DNA from: SpSt-583 sp034434015
GTDB taxonomy: Bacteria; Chloroflexota; Anaerolineae; Anaerolineales; UBA6663
NCBI GenBank assembly: GCA_034434015.1
Contig: DAOUAB010000146.1
Location: 1-16,739, forward strand
DNA: 16,739 nucleotides
Direction: 5' to 3'
Each line of letters opens with the position of its first letter. Position 1 is the first letter of the stretch. A program made the position numbers and the translations under genes. The notes below the pieces were generated by a model. It had not been told where the DNA came from. It did not search any database and saw only the letters and a program-made list of their open reading frames with translations. Of this stretch, positions 6,779 through 12,594 are shown in pieces.

Positions 6779-8362
6779 TCAGGGGGCCGGGGATTTCCGC
6801 AAAATCATCTCGCCTGTCCCGCTACAACTCTCGCCCGGCCCCTTGAAGACGTTCCAGGTCGGGTAGAGGCGCCGGGGATCGTCCACGCGCAGGGAGAGCC
6901 GGAAGCGGGCGCCGTTCTCGGCCTCCTGCTCCCAGGCATACGTCCCCTGCTCGTCCGCCTCCAGGTGTTGATAGAAACCCGGCCCGTACAGGACCAGGCC
7001 GCCGTCGTAGGCCGGCGTCAGCCTGATCTGGGTGAAGGCCGGCACCGCCTCGGCCAGCTCGGCCGGGCAGGCGTCGGTGCGCCACGTCACCGCGTACTCG
7101 CCCCGGAACGGCGGCCGGCCGGGCAGCAACACCAGCGGCTCGGCGCGGACCAGGTCGAGTGTCCGTGAATAGCGGGTGGTGCAGCCGCCCTTTTCGATGT
7201 TGGTCGTCAGCCACTCGATCCGGTCCGGGGCCAGGACGCGCAGCTCGTCGCGGAAGGTGAGCGTGACCGTGATCGGCTGGAACTGCCGGTCGAAGCTCGT
7301 GGTCTCGTAGGTGTCCTCGCGCGCGTACACGCCGACCCCGGTCTGGGCGAAGCTCTGCCCGGGGTTGTAGATCAGGATGGCGGAGCCGTCCTCCACCTGG
7401 CGCACGGGCGTCAACGGCCGTTCGTCCGGCCCCAGGCCCTCGCCCCCGCCGCCGCCCACGGCGCCCTGGATACAGTCGCCCTCCACGCTGGTGCCGCCGT
7501 AGGTGTCCAGCCAGTAGCCGCTGATCACCTGGCCGGCCGGCGTGGTGAGGGTGGGCGTCACCAGGCCCGTCACGGCCGGGCCGGGCTCGATGCCTTTCAC
7601 CAGCTCGGCGCCTTCGGGGAAGTAGCCGGCCCAGTCCGCCAACTGCTCGGCGTCCATCGGGTGCGCGGGCGTCGGGTCCTGGCCCGCGCCCAGGATCTCG
7701 GTCTGCTGGCCGGGGACGAGGTCGGTGCTCTGGCCGCCGGCCCCGGTCAGCCGGCAGGCGCCCTCCAGGCAGGCGACCACCACCTGGCCGGAGGCCGGGT
7801 CGTATTGCGTGCTCATCATCGAGCCGCGCACCGTCGCCACGCCGTTCGGCGTCTCGACCTCGAACGAACCGACGCCGAGCAGCTTGGTGACCATGATCCA
7901 GACCTTGCCGGCCTCCAGCTTCAGCCGGGTCACGGGGTCATCGGCGGAGGGCGAGAGCTCGGCCAGGCGAAAGACCGAGTCGCCGGCCAGGCGCACCCGG
8001 CTGCCGTCGGAGATATCCAGGCGCACAAACGAGGCCCGGCCGGTGCGCGCGCCGCCGCCGGCGCGGATCTGCGTGCCCTCCGAGGCCGCGATCCAGCCGG
8101 CCTGGTCTTGCGGCTGGGCCTCCACCTGGCGGCGCAGTTCGGAGAGCAGGGCCGACCGGCCGGCGGGTGTGGGCGTGGCGGCCGGCGCGGAGGTCGCAGC
8201 CGGTGCGACGGCGCTGGTGGCAATGGGGGCCGCCCCGGTAACGGGCGCGGCCGTGGCCGGCTCTGCCGGGTCGGCGGCCGGCCCGCTGCAGGCGGCGAGG
8301 GCCAGGGCGCTGGCGAGGAACACGGTGAGCCAGGTGGAGGGAGCGGACTTGTGGATGGTCAT
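6779..8362 (-). CDS. FecR-domain lipoprotein
   Basis: 527 residues. A lipoprotein signal (hydrophobic WLTVFLASALALAAC) puts the lipidated Cys at position 25. An Ala/Pro/Thr-rich linker covers about 26-68. Residues about 88-200 form a FecR-like beta domain: AGWIAASEGTQIRAG, RLDISDGSRVRLAGDSVF, LEAGKVWIMV, FEVETPNGVATVRG. Residues about 240-527 are a separate, Gly- and aromatic-rich, probably beta-stranded region with several Cys residues; no known enzyme motif was recognised. FecR domains usually occur in periplasmic or surface proteins; here, without a FecI sigma factor nearby, the domain is more likely structural or ligand-binding than a FecIR regulator. The start ATG at 8362 has only a poor Shine-Dalgarno, but the signal peptide begins right there. 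An upstream promoter and operator are seen at 8479-8529. Confidence 0.85.
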   Translation of the reverse strand: MTIHKSAPSTWLTVFLASALALAACSGPAADPAEPATAAPVTGAAPIATSAVAPAATSAPAATPTPAGRSALLSELRRQVEAQPQDQAGWIAASEGTQIRAGGGARTGRASFVRLDISDGSRVRLAGDSVFRLAELSPSADDPVTRLKLEAGKVWIMVTKLLGVGSFEVETPNGVATVRGSMMSTQYDPASGQVVVACLEGACRLTGAGGQSTDLVPGQQTEILGAGQDPTPAHPMDAEQLADWAGYFPEGAELVKGIEPGPAVTGLVTPTLTTPAGQVISGYWLDTYGGTSVEGDCIQGAVGGGGGEGLGPDERPLTPVRQVEDGSAILIYNPGQSFAQTGVGVYAREDTYETTSFDRQFQPITVTLTFRDELRVLAPDRIEWLTTNIEKGGCTTRYSRTLDLVRAEPLVLLPGRPPFRGEYAVTWRTDACPAELAEAVPAFTQIRLTPAYDGGLVLYGPGFYQHLEADEQGTYAWEQEAENGARFRLSLRVDDPRRLYPTWNVFKGPGESCSGTGEMILRKSPAP

Positions 8363-8478
8363 AGGGTAAAGCCAATCATGCCTGCGGATGGACGGTCGTT
8401 AGATGCCGCCCCCTGGACGCAGGTGATGTGGGCCTGGGTCGAGGCGATCATGGGCGATCTCCTGTCTGGATTGCCCTG

Positions 8479-8529
8479 ACTTTACTCAGCCGGCGTTCCG
8501 GGCCTGTTACGACGGGCGTTACGGCCGGC
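8479..8529 (-). promoter_or_regulatory. Direct-repeat operator and promoter, site 2
   Basis: GTTACG at 8506-8511 and 8518-8523 are perfect direct repeats with a 12-bp period. The 49 bp from 8481 to 8529 align without gaps to 12517-12565 (38 identities by hand count), sharing TTTAC, GCCGGC, CCGGG, both GTTACG copies and a final GCCGGC. Read on the minus strand this gives CGTAAC-N6-CGTAAC, 21 bases, then TAAAGT as a -10 candidate (8484-8479), so the proximal repeat overlaps the -35 region. The downstream gene is the FecR lipoprotein, with a leader of about 110 bases. The rest of the 8363-8539 gap holds no gene. Confidence 0.6.
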
Positions 8530-8539
8530 GAAATCGGCC

Positions 8540-9910
8540 TTAAGTCGGAGGCCGGCCCACCGCGCGCCGCCTCGGAAGGTCCGGCTCCGGGAGGGGCGAG
8601 CGCGGGCGGATCGGGCGCAGCTCGGAGAGGGGCTTGAGCCACAACGACACGTGCTCCGGCTGCATGGTCTCGGAGACTACGGCCACCAGCCGGGCCGTCA
8701 TCTCGTCCAGGTCGGTCTCGTCCCGGACCGTCGCCGCGAAGCCGGCCAGCGTCTTGGCCGAGTCATACTTGCGCCGATAGAAGCGCCGGTCGATGGCGTT
8801 CTGAACGCGCCGCCGGAGCGGCGCGGCCAGGGCCGCGATGGCCAGGGTGGAGACGACGATCACCAGGGGCGACTCTTCGCCGGCGACGACGCGCAGCCCG
8901 CTCTGCAGGCTGATGACCAGGCCGAAGTACGCCAGCGCCAGCACCGCGGTCAGCGCCGAGTAGACCAGCGTGCGCCGGATGATGATGTCGATATCCCACA
9001 GGCGGTAGCGCAGGACCGCGATGGCGAAGGACAGGGGGAAGGCCAGCAGCGCCAGAGTCAGCGCGGTGGCGCCGGCCAGGCGGGTGAGCGCGAAGGTCGT
9101 GAAGAACTGCGGGCCGATGAACTGGTGGAAGAAGTTGGGCACGGCCGCTTGGCGGAGCGACGGGAAGAGCACGAAGGGGATGAAGTAGGCGAAGGGGCCG
9201 GCGACCGCCGCCGTCAGGCCCGCTACCGCCCACTTGGTCTGCTGGCGCTCGACGGCCCTGGACACGTTCTGATAGCGGTGGATTTGGGCGTACACGCCGG
9301 CGCCCACCAGCAGCAGCACGGTCGGGATCAGGAGCCAGGCCGGCCAGGTCCGGTAGCTCCAAGGCCCGGGCGGCAGGACGGCCCCGGCCAGCGTCCAGAG
9401 CACCCAGGCAGGGGCCAGCAGGCCGGTCCAGCGCGGGACAAAGCGGCCATCCGGGAAGGCGAACAGCAGGAGCGGGCCGGAGGCCAGGCCGACGAAGATC
9501 ACCAGGTCCGCGGCCAGTCGCCACACGGCCGGGAAGGGCGCGTCGGCGTAGCTGGCGGCCAGCGGCACCAGCGCGCCGTTGGTGACCAGGGCCGTGGCGA
9601 CGTACAGCGCCATCCAGGCGTGAGACCGGCACCAGCCCACAACGGCTGCCGCGATGCCGAGGTGCGCGACGACCACGATCACGTCCAGCGCCAGCAGATA
9701 CCCGGCATAAACCCCGACGGAGAGGCCGAGGTCGGTCAGGGCGCGGCGGTTCTGTTGCGCCAGGTCAAGCAGTTGGTCCAGCCGGGTCGGCAGGCCGGCC
9801 GCCACCAGGCTCAGAGTGACCAGCGCCAGGCCGGCCCAGATGATCCGGGCCAGCGGCAGCCAGCGTGCCCGGGATCGCGGCCGGGAGGGTGAAGGCGTAT
9901 CTGTTTCCAT
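8540..9910 (-). CDS. Multi-pass membrane protein, ComP-like sensor half without kinase
   Basis: 456 residues, with a basic N-terminus and about eight hydrophobic segments (first at about 17-40, IIWAGLALVTLSLVAAGL). Near the C-terminus it has LRYRLWDIDIIIRRTLVYSALTA, FLLxR-free junction PLRRRVQNAIDRRFYRRKY, ETDLDEMTARL and TMQPEHVSLWLKP, then a Pro/Arg-rich tail of about 35 residues. No kinase, GAF or H-box follows. It is the third intact paralog in this window. The start is 16 bases after the stop of the cytochrome c gene, so the two probably form an operon. The short spacing without a clear Shine-Dalgarno suggests translation depends on the upstream gene. Confidence 0.85.
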   Translation of the reverse strand: METDTPSPSRPRSRARWLPLARIIWAGLALVTLSLVAAGLPTRLDQLLDLAQQNRRALTDLGLSVGVYAGYLLALDVIVVVAHLGIAAAVVGWCRSHAWMALYVATALVTNGALVPLAASYADAPFPAVWRLAADLVIFVGLASGPLLLFAFPDGRFVPRWTGLLAPAWVLWTLAGAVLPPGPWSYRTWPAWLLIPTVLLLVGAGVYAQIHRYQNVSRAVERQQTKWAVAGLTAAVAGPFAYFIPFVLFPSLRQAAVPNFFHQFIGPQFFTTFALTRLAGATALTLALLAFPLSFAIAVLRYRLWDIDIIIRRTLVYSALTAVLALAYFGLVISLQSGLRVVAGEESPLVIVVSTLAIAALAAPLRRRVQNAIDRRFYRRKYDSAKTLAGFAATVRDETDLDEMTARLVAVVSETMQPEHVSLWLKPLSELRPIRPRSPLPEPDLPRRRAVGRPPT

Positions 9911-9926
9911 GCGGTTTGCCGCGCGG

Positions 9927-10817
9927 TCAGCGGTGCTCCGTCTCGATAGCCGGCAGCGAGCGCAGGTAGAGCCAGATGGCGCGCAATTGCTCGTCCGTCA
10001 TTTCCTGAATGTCGTTCCAGGGCATCTGCTCCGGGTCCAGCCGCTTGCCGTCCGGGGCGACGCCGGTGCGCAGGGTCTGCACGAACTGTTCTTCGGTCCA
10101 GCCGCCCAGGGCGCCGCCCGGCGTCAGGTTCATGCCCTCCCCGGCCTCCGGGCCGCCGGACATGTCTTCGCCGTGGCAGGTGCCGCACACCACGGCCACG
10201 TAGCGGCCGTACTCCACCGTAAGCCCCGGCGTGGGCGCGTCCGGGCGGGCCGCGGCATGGTCGATCACCTCCGCCGGCAGCACATCCGGCGCGATCCCGC
10301 CGGTGACGACCATCAGCCGGGCCAGGGGCCCGACGCGCGTGGGCGGCACTTCGCGATCCACCGGCGGCAGGGCCTTCACATAGGCGATCAGCAGGCCCAG
10401 GTCGGAGTCGCTCAGGCGGTTGAACACGTTCGACGGCATCCCGACCAGGGGCTTGCCGTTTGGGCGGACGCCGTGCCGCAGCGCGCGGACCCAATCCACA
10501 TCCGAGTAGGTCCGGCCGACGCCGCCCTGGCCCGGGGTGAGGTTGCTCGCTGAGAAGACGCCGAACAGCGCGTCGCTTTCCAGGACCTGCCCGCCGAGGT
10601 CGTCGCCGTGGCAATCTTTGCAGAAGGCGATTAAGGTCAGCGGCCAATCGCGGCGGGCGAGGTCCGCCTCAGCCGGGATGATCAGGGGCTCGGGCGGAAT
10701 CTGATAGACCCGGTTCAGGCGCGTCTCCGTCACAAAGTAGATCAGACCGGCGCCGGCGGCCAGCAGCCCGGCCGCGACGCCGAGCGCGATCCCGATCCAG
10801 CGGAGGGCTTTCTGCAT
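9927..10817 (-). CDS. Membrane-anchored di-heme cytochrome c
   Basis: 296 residues. An uncleaved-looking N-terminal anchor (WIGIALGVAAGLLAAGAGLIYF, residues 7-28, described here as a helix) exports two cytochrome c domains. Heme sites are CKDCH (66-70) and CGTCH (211-215). Candidate Met axial ligands lie in LVGMPSN and in EQMPWND. Each domain has a N-L-T-P-G loop (ASNLTPGQGG, GMNLTPGGALGG) and ends in a helix like LLIAYVKALPP / AIWLYLRSLPA, indicating an internal duplication. The type resembles cytochrome subunits of membrane dehydrogenases, but no dehydrogenase gene is adjacent. The start at 10817 has AGGAG about eight bases upstream; longer in-frame starts run into the promoter. Probably an electron carrier on the outer face of the membrane, co-transcribed with the 8540-9910 gene. 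Confidence 0.9.
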   Translation of the reverse strand: MQKALRWIGIALGVAAGLLAAGAGLIYFVTETRLNRVYQIPPEPLIIPAEADLARRDWPLTLIAFCKDCHGDDLGGQVLESDALFGVFSASNLTPGQGGVGRTYSDVDWVRALRHGVRPNGKPLVGMPSNVFNRLSDSDLGLLIAYVKALPPVDREVPPTRVGPLARLMVVTGGIAPDVLPAEVIDHAAARPDAPTPGLTVEYGRYVAVVCGTCHGEDMSGGPEAGEGMNLTPGGALGGWTEEQFVQTLRTGVAPDGKRLDPEQMPWNDIQEMTDEQLRAIWLYLRSLPAIETEHR

Positions 10818-10850
10818 GCGGAGGTCTCCTGGCTGCCACTCTGCGCGGCC

Positions 10851-10879
10851 ACTATAGCGCCGCTCGCGGGCGCCGTCAT
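10851..10879 (-). promoter_or_regulatory. Sigma-70-like promoter of the cytochrome c gene
   Basis: On the minus strand, ATGACG (10879-10874) and TATAGT (10856-10851) are separated by 17 bases: four of six and five of six matches to TTGACA and TATAAT. The -10 lies 33 bases before the ATG at 10817. The insertion element at 10896 sits about 16 bases upstream of the -35, so the core promoter is intact, but any upstream activator site would have been displaced. Confidence 0.55.
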
Positions 10880-10886
10880 CGGTCTT

Positions 10887-10895
10887 GTGGCGGAG
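10887..10895. repeat. Left 9-bp target-site duplication
   Basis: GTGGCGGAG directly abuts the left inverted end of the element and is repeated exactly at 11149-11157, directly abutting the right end. Confidence 0.8.
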
Positions 10896-11148
10896 GGGTG
10901 CATTTCCCGCCGGGGGCGAGTTTGTCACCGTATAGCACGTTCCGTTTGCTCTGCCGTCACCCCGGCGGAGGCCGGGGTCCAGACCCTGTCAAAATCGGCT
11001 GGATTCCGGCTTTCGCCGGAATGACTGGTATCAATCGAACTGGAAATCAGTGTAAGCCGAAGGCGAAGAGTCTCGCGCCGCTGGGCGGGGGGATTCTTCG
11101 CCGCTACGCGGCTCAGAATGATACTTGCCCCCAAAGTGAAATGCACCC
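10896..11148. mobile_element. 253-bp MITE-like non-autonomous element
   Basis: The ends are imperfect inverted repeats of 26 bp (10896-10921 and 11123-11148) with 21 identities; the outer 11 bases, GGGTGCATTTC, are perfect. Both ends are flanked by the same 9-bp sequence GTGGCGGAG, as expected of transposition. There is no transposase frame. The interior holds a perfect hairpin at 10959-10978, a second at 11003-11022 (both related to the 4928-5040 repeats), and a third imperfect one around 11092-11120 (ATTCT...GCCGC-TAC-GCGGC...AGAAT). Open frames across it are repeat-derived and not genes. It lies between the 11177 gene and the cytochrome c gene and accounts for most of this 359-bp gap. The transposase family that moves it cannot be told from the sequence. 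Confidence 0.8.
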
Positions 11149-11157
11149 GTGGCGGAG
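11149..11157. repeat. Right 9-bp target-site duplication
   Basis: GTGGCGGAG, an exact copy of 10887-10895, immediately following the right inverted end of the element. The pre-insertion site can be reconstructed by removing 10896-11157. Confidence 0.8.
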
Positions 11158-11176
11158 GGCGGACGGCCTGGCCCGT

Positions 11177-11677
11177 TTAGACCGACATGCCGATGACGGC
11201 GATGGCCATCAGGACCGCGCTGATCATGGTGCCCTGGCTGAGGCGCGCCTGCATCGCGCCGAGTTGGGCCGCCTGCTCGGGCGAGGGCGGCTGGCCCTGG
11301 CCCGCAATCTGCGCGCCCAGCCTGGCCAGTTGCCCGGAGGTGCGCCCCTGGATGACGAAGCCGGAGACGCCGGCCGCCAGGCCGGCGATAGCGCCGAGGG
11401 TCAGCCCCAGCCGGCCGCCAAAGACCACGGCCGGGTTCAGGTTGCCGGTGATGGGGCCGTACAGGAGCAGGCCGGAGAGGACCACCACCGCGCCGGCGAT
11501 GCCCATCGCCCGGCTCATGCCGCCGACCGCCGCCAGGCGCTGCATGAAGCGGGCGCCCTCCGGCCCGGCGCTCTTCACCGTCGGCTCCAGGATTCCGAGA
11601 GTGAAGAAGGTGACGCCGGCCCAGAAGATGGCCGCGAAGATGTGCACGATCCGGAGCAATGTGATCACGACGTCCAT
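11177..11677 (-). CDS. Small four-helix membrane protein (CopD/DUF2269-like layout)
   Basis: 166 residues with four hydrophobic segments: LLRIVHIFAAIFWAGVTFF at the N-terminus, then about 50-70, 85-110 and 145-166. A His and a Trp in the first helix (HIFAAIFWAG) recall CopD-like and DUF2269-like membrane proteins, which may bind heme or metal, but the match is only in layout. A Gln-rich polar stretch, about 112-140, separates helices 3 and 4. The ATG at 11677 is preceded by AGGAGG with five bases between, a strong ribosome site; longer upstream frames lack coding character. Function unknown. Confidence 0.8.
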   Translation of the reverse strand: MDVVITLLRIVHIFAAIFWAGVTFFTLGILEPTVKSAGPEGARFMQRLAAVGGMSRAMGIAGAVVVLSGLLLYGPITGNLNPAVVFGGRLGLTLGAIAGLAAGVSGFVIQGRTSGQLARLGAQIAGQGQPPSPEQAAQLGAMQARLSQGTMISAVLMAIAVIGMSV

Positions 11678-11777
11678 GTAGACCTCCTGACTCGGCGGCG
11701 TCGGCCGATGTCCTGTCGCCGTTTTCCGGCTGGCTGGATGCGGTTGCGAACCAACGTGAAGCTGGCAGGTCGATGAT

Positions 11778-11806
11778 AGCGTAAAAAAGGAAAGGGCGCG
11801 GCTCAA
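11778..11806 (-). promoter_or_regulatory. Possible promoter for the 11177-11677 gene
   Basis: On the minus strand TTGAGC (11806-11801) and TACGCT (11783-11778) are 17 bases apart, about 100 bases before the ATG. The -10 is poor; an overlapping TATCAT is an alternative with worse spacing. The spacer is T-rich (CTTTCCTTTTTT), so the same stretch could instead be a terminator tail for the 12022-12483 gene. Confidence 0.25.
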
Positions 11807-11839
11807 CCGGGCGCAGGCAACCCCCTGACCGCCGCGGAC

Positions 11840-11872
11840 GGCTGGGGCCGGTCTGCTGACCGGAACCCAGCC
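11840..11872. other. Strong hairpin in the 344-bp gap 11678-12021
   Basis: GGCTGGG (11840-11846) pairs with CCCAGCC (11866-11872), and inside it CCGGT pairs with ACCGG around a short loop. No U-tract follows directly on either strand; on the minus strand a T-run lies about 45 bases further on. It could be part of a terminator or leader. Apart from this hairpin, the promoter candidate at 11778-11806 and the tiny frame at 11947-11997, no feature was found in the gap. Confidence 0.45.
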
Positions 11873-11946
11873 GCCCACGGGGTGCAGTGCCCGGACGGCC
11901 GCCCTGGCGCGTCCGCGCGCTCGTGTCGTTGCCCTGGCCGGCGCGG

Positions 11947-11997
11947 CTACCGGGCCGGGCCAGCTTTCGGAGGCAGGTTGCTCAGGTAGGCGTCCAT
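11947..11997 (-). pseudogene. Very short reading frame, possible truncated gene start
   Basis: MDAYLSNLPPKAGPAR then TAG, 16 codons, with AGGAG six bases before the ATG (11997), a better ribosome site than most genes here have; an alternative ATG lies at 12003. It starts shortly after the 12022-12483 stop. The opening resembles the N-terminus of DUF1801-type proteins (MDAYLA.LP), but nothing follows in any frame. It may be a gene stub left by deletion, or a small peptide. Confidence 0.25.
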
Positions 11998-12021
11998 GGC
12001 CATCTCCTGTGTTGTGGAGGA

Positions 12022-12483
12022 TTACTTGTGTCGATGAAACAATGCGCCCAGCGTCAACCCGTAGACGACGTGCGCGGTCGCCAGGTGCAGGCCGGGCACG
12101 TCGGCCAGGCCGACGCCGGCCCCGGCCAGAGGTAGCAGGGCGCCGGCGGCCACCGCCCACAGCAGCAAGCCGTAGATCAGCCCGCAGGCTAGACCCCAAA
12201 CCAAATCGCGGCGGCGCAGGGGGATCACGCGCCAGGCTCCGCCGAAGAACGCTCCGTACACGGCGGCCACAGCCAGGTGCGCCAGGCCGCCGGTCAGCGG
12301 CGACGCCGCTCCGTTCGGGTCGAAACGGCCCAGCATGGTCCCGGGGCCTTCACCCAGCATCATCCCGGCCGCCACGAGATAAGCGGCCATGGCCAGACCC
12401 GCGCCCGCCCCGGCCAGCAGGCCATCGACGGCGGCGCTGCGCAAAGTTGTCTGCATCTGGCCTGAGCCAATGGGGTTTGCCAT
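12022..12483 (-). CDS. Small four-helix membrane protein, unrecognised
   Basis: 153 residues, Gly/Ala-rich, with four hydrophobic segments. Helices 2 and 4 carry a similar pattern, LAHLAVAAVYGAFFGG and ATAHVVYGLTLGALF, suggesting an internal two-fold repeat with a conserved His and Tyr-Gly. It ends in HRHK. The ATG at 12483 has GGAG six bases upstream; the same frame runs open far upstream only because it mirrors the plus-strand regulator gene. It is transcribed divergently from that regulator, with a 111-bp shared control region holding site 3. Regulation by that protein is likely from position. Function unknown. Confidence 0.75.
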   Translation of the reverse strand: MANPIGSGQMQTTLRSAAVDGLLAGAGAGLAMAAYLVAAGMMLGEGPGTMLGRFDPNGAASPLTGGLAHLAVAAVYGAFFGGAWRVIPLRRRDLVWGLACGLIYGLLLWAVAAGALLPLAGAGVGLADVPGLHLATAHVVYGLTLGALFHRHK

Positions 12484-12514
12484 GCGCGCTCCAATGTTGA
12501 ATAATCTTGTCTGC

Positions 12515-12565
12515 AATTTACCTCGCCGGCATCCCGGGATCGTTACGGGGCGCGTTACGGCCGGC
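12515..12565. promoter_or_regulatory. Direct-repeat operator, site 3, in a divergent promoter
   Basis: GTTACG at 12542-12547 and 12554-12559, perfect direct repeats with a 12-bp period. On the minus strand they precede TAAATT (12520-12515) by 21 bases, the same geometry as at site 2, and that -10 lies 31 bases before the ATG at 12483. On the plus strand the repeats lie 35 bases before the regulator start; a TAGAAT at 12585-12590 would give an almost leaderless regulator mRNA. The site can therefore serve both genes. Confidence 0.6.
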
Positions 12566-12594
12566 TTCGACCTGAGAATTGGAGTAGAATCCGG

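Noticed and set aside
6779..8362. FecI-FecR iron-signalling system
   Set aside because: The protein is a lipoprotein with a FecR-like domain but has no cytoplasmic anti-sigma part, and no sigma-factor gene is present nearby.
8651..9892. 413-codon plus-strand open frame
   Set aside because: Antisense to the membrane-sensor paralog; rich in Gln, Arg and Gly without any family motif.
10898..11146. Open frames on both strands in the gap before the cytochrome gene
   Set aside because: They translate the inverted ends and hairpins of the insertion element and have no ribosome site or family motif.
10896..11148. CRISPR array, suggested by repeated palindromes
   Set aside because: The repeats are in inverted orientation, differ in sequence and are not regularly spaced; flanking duplications show a transposed element instead.
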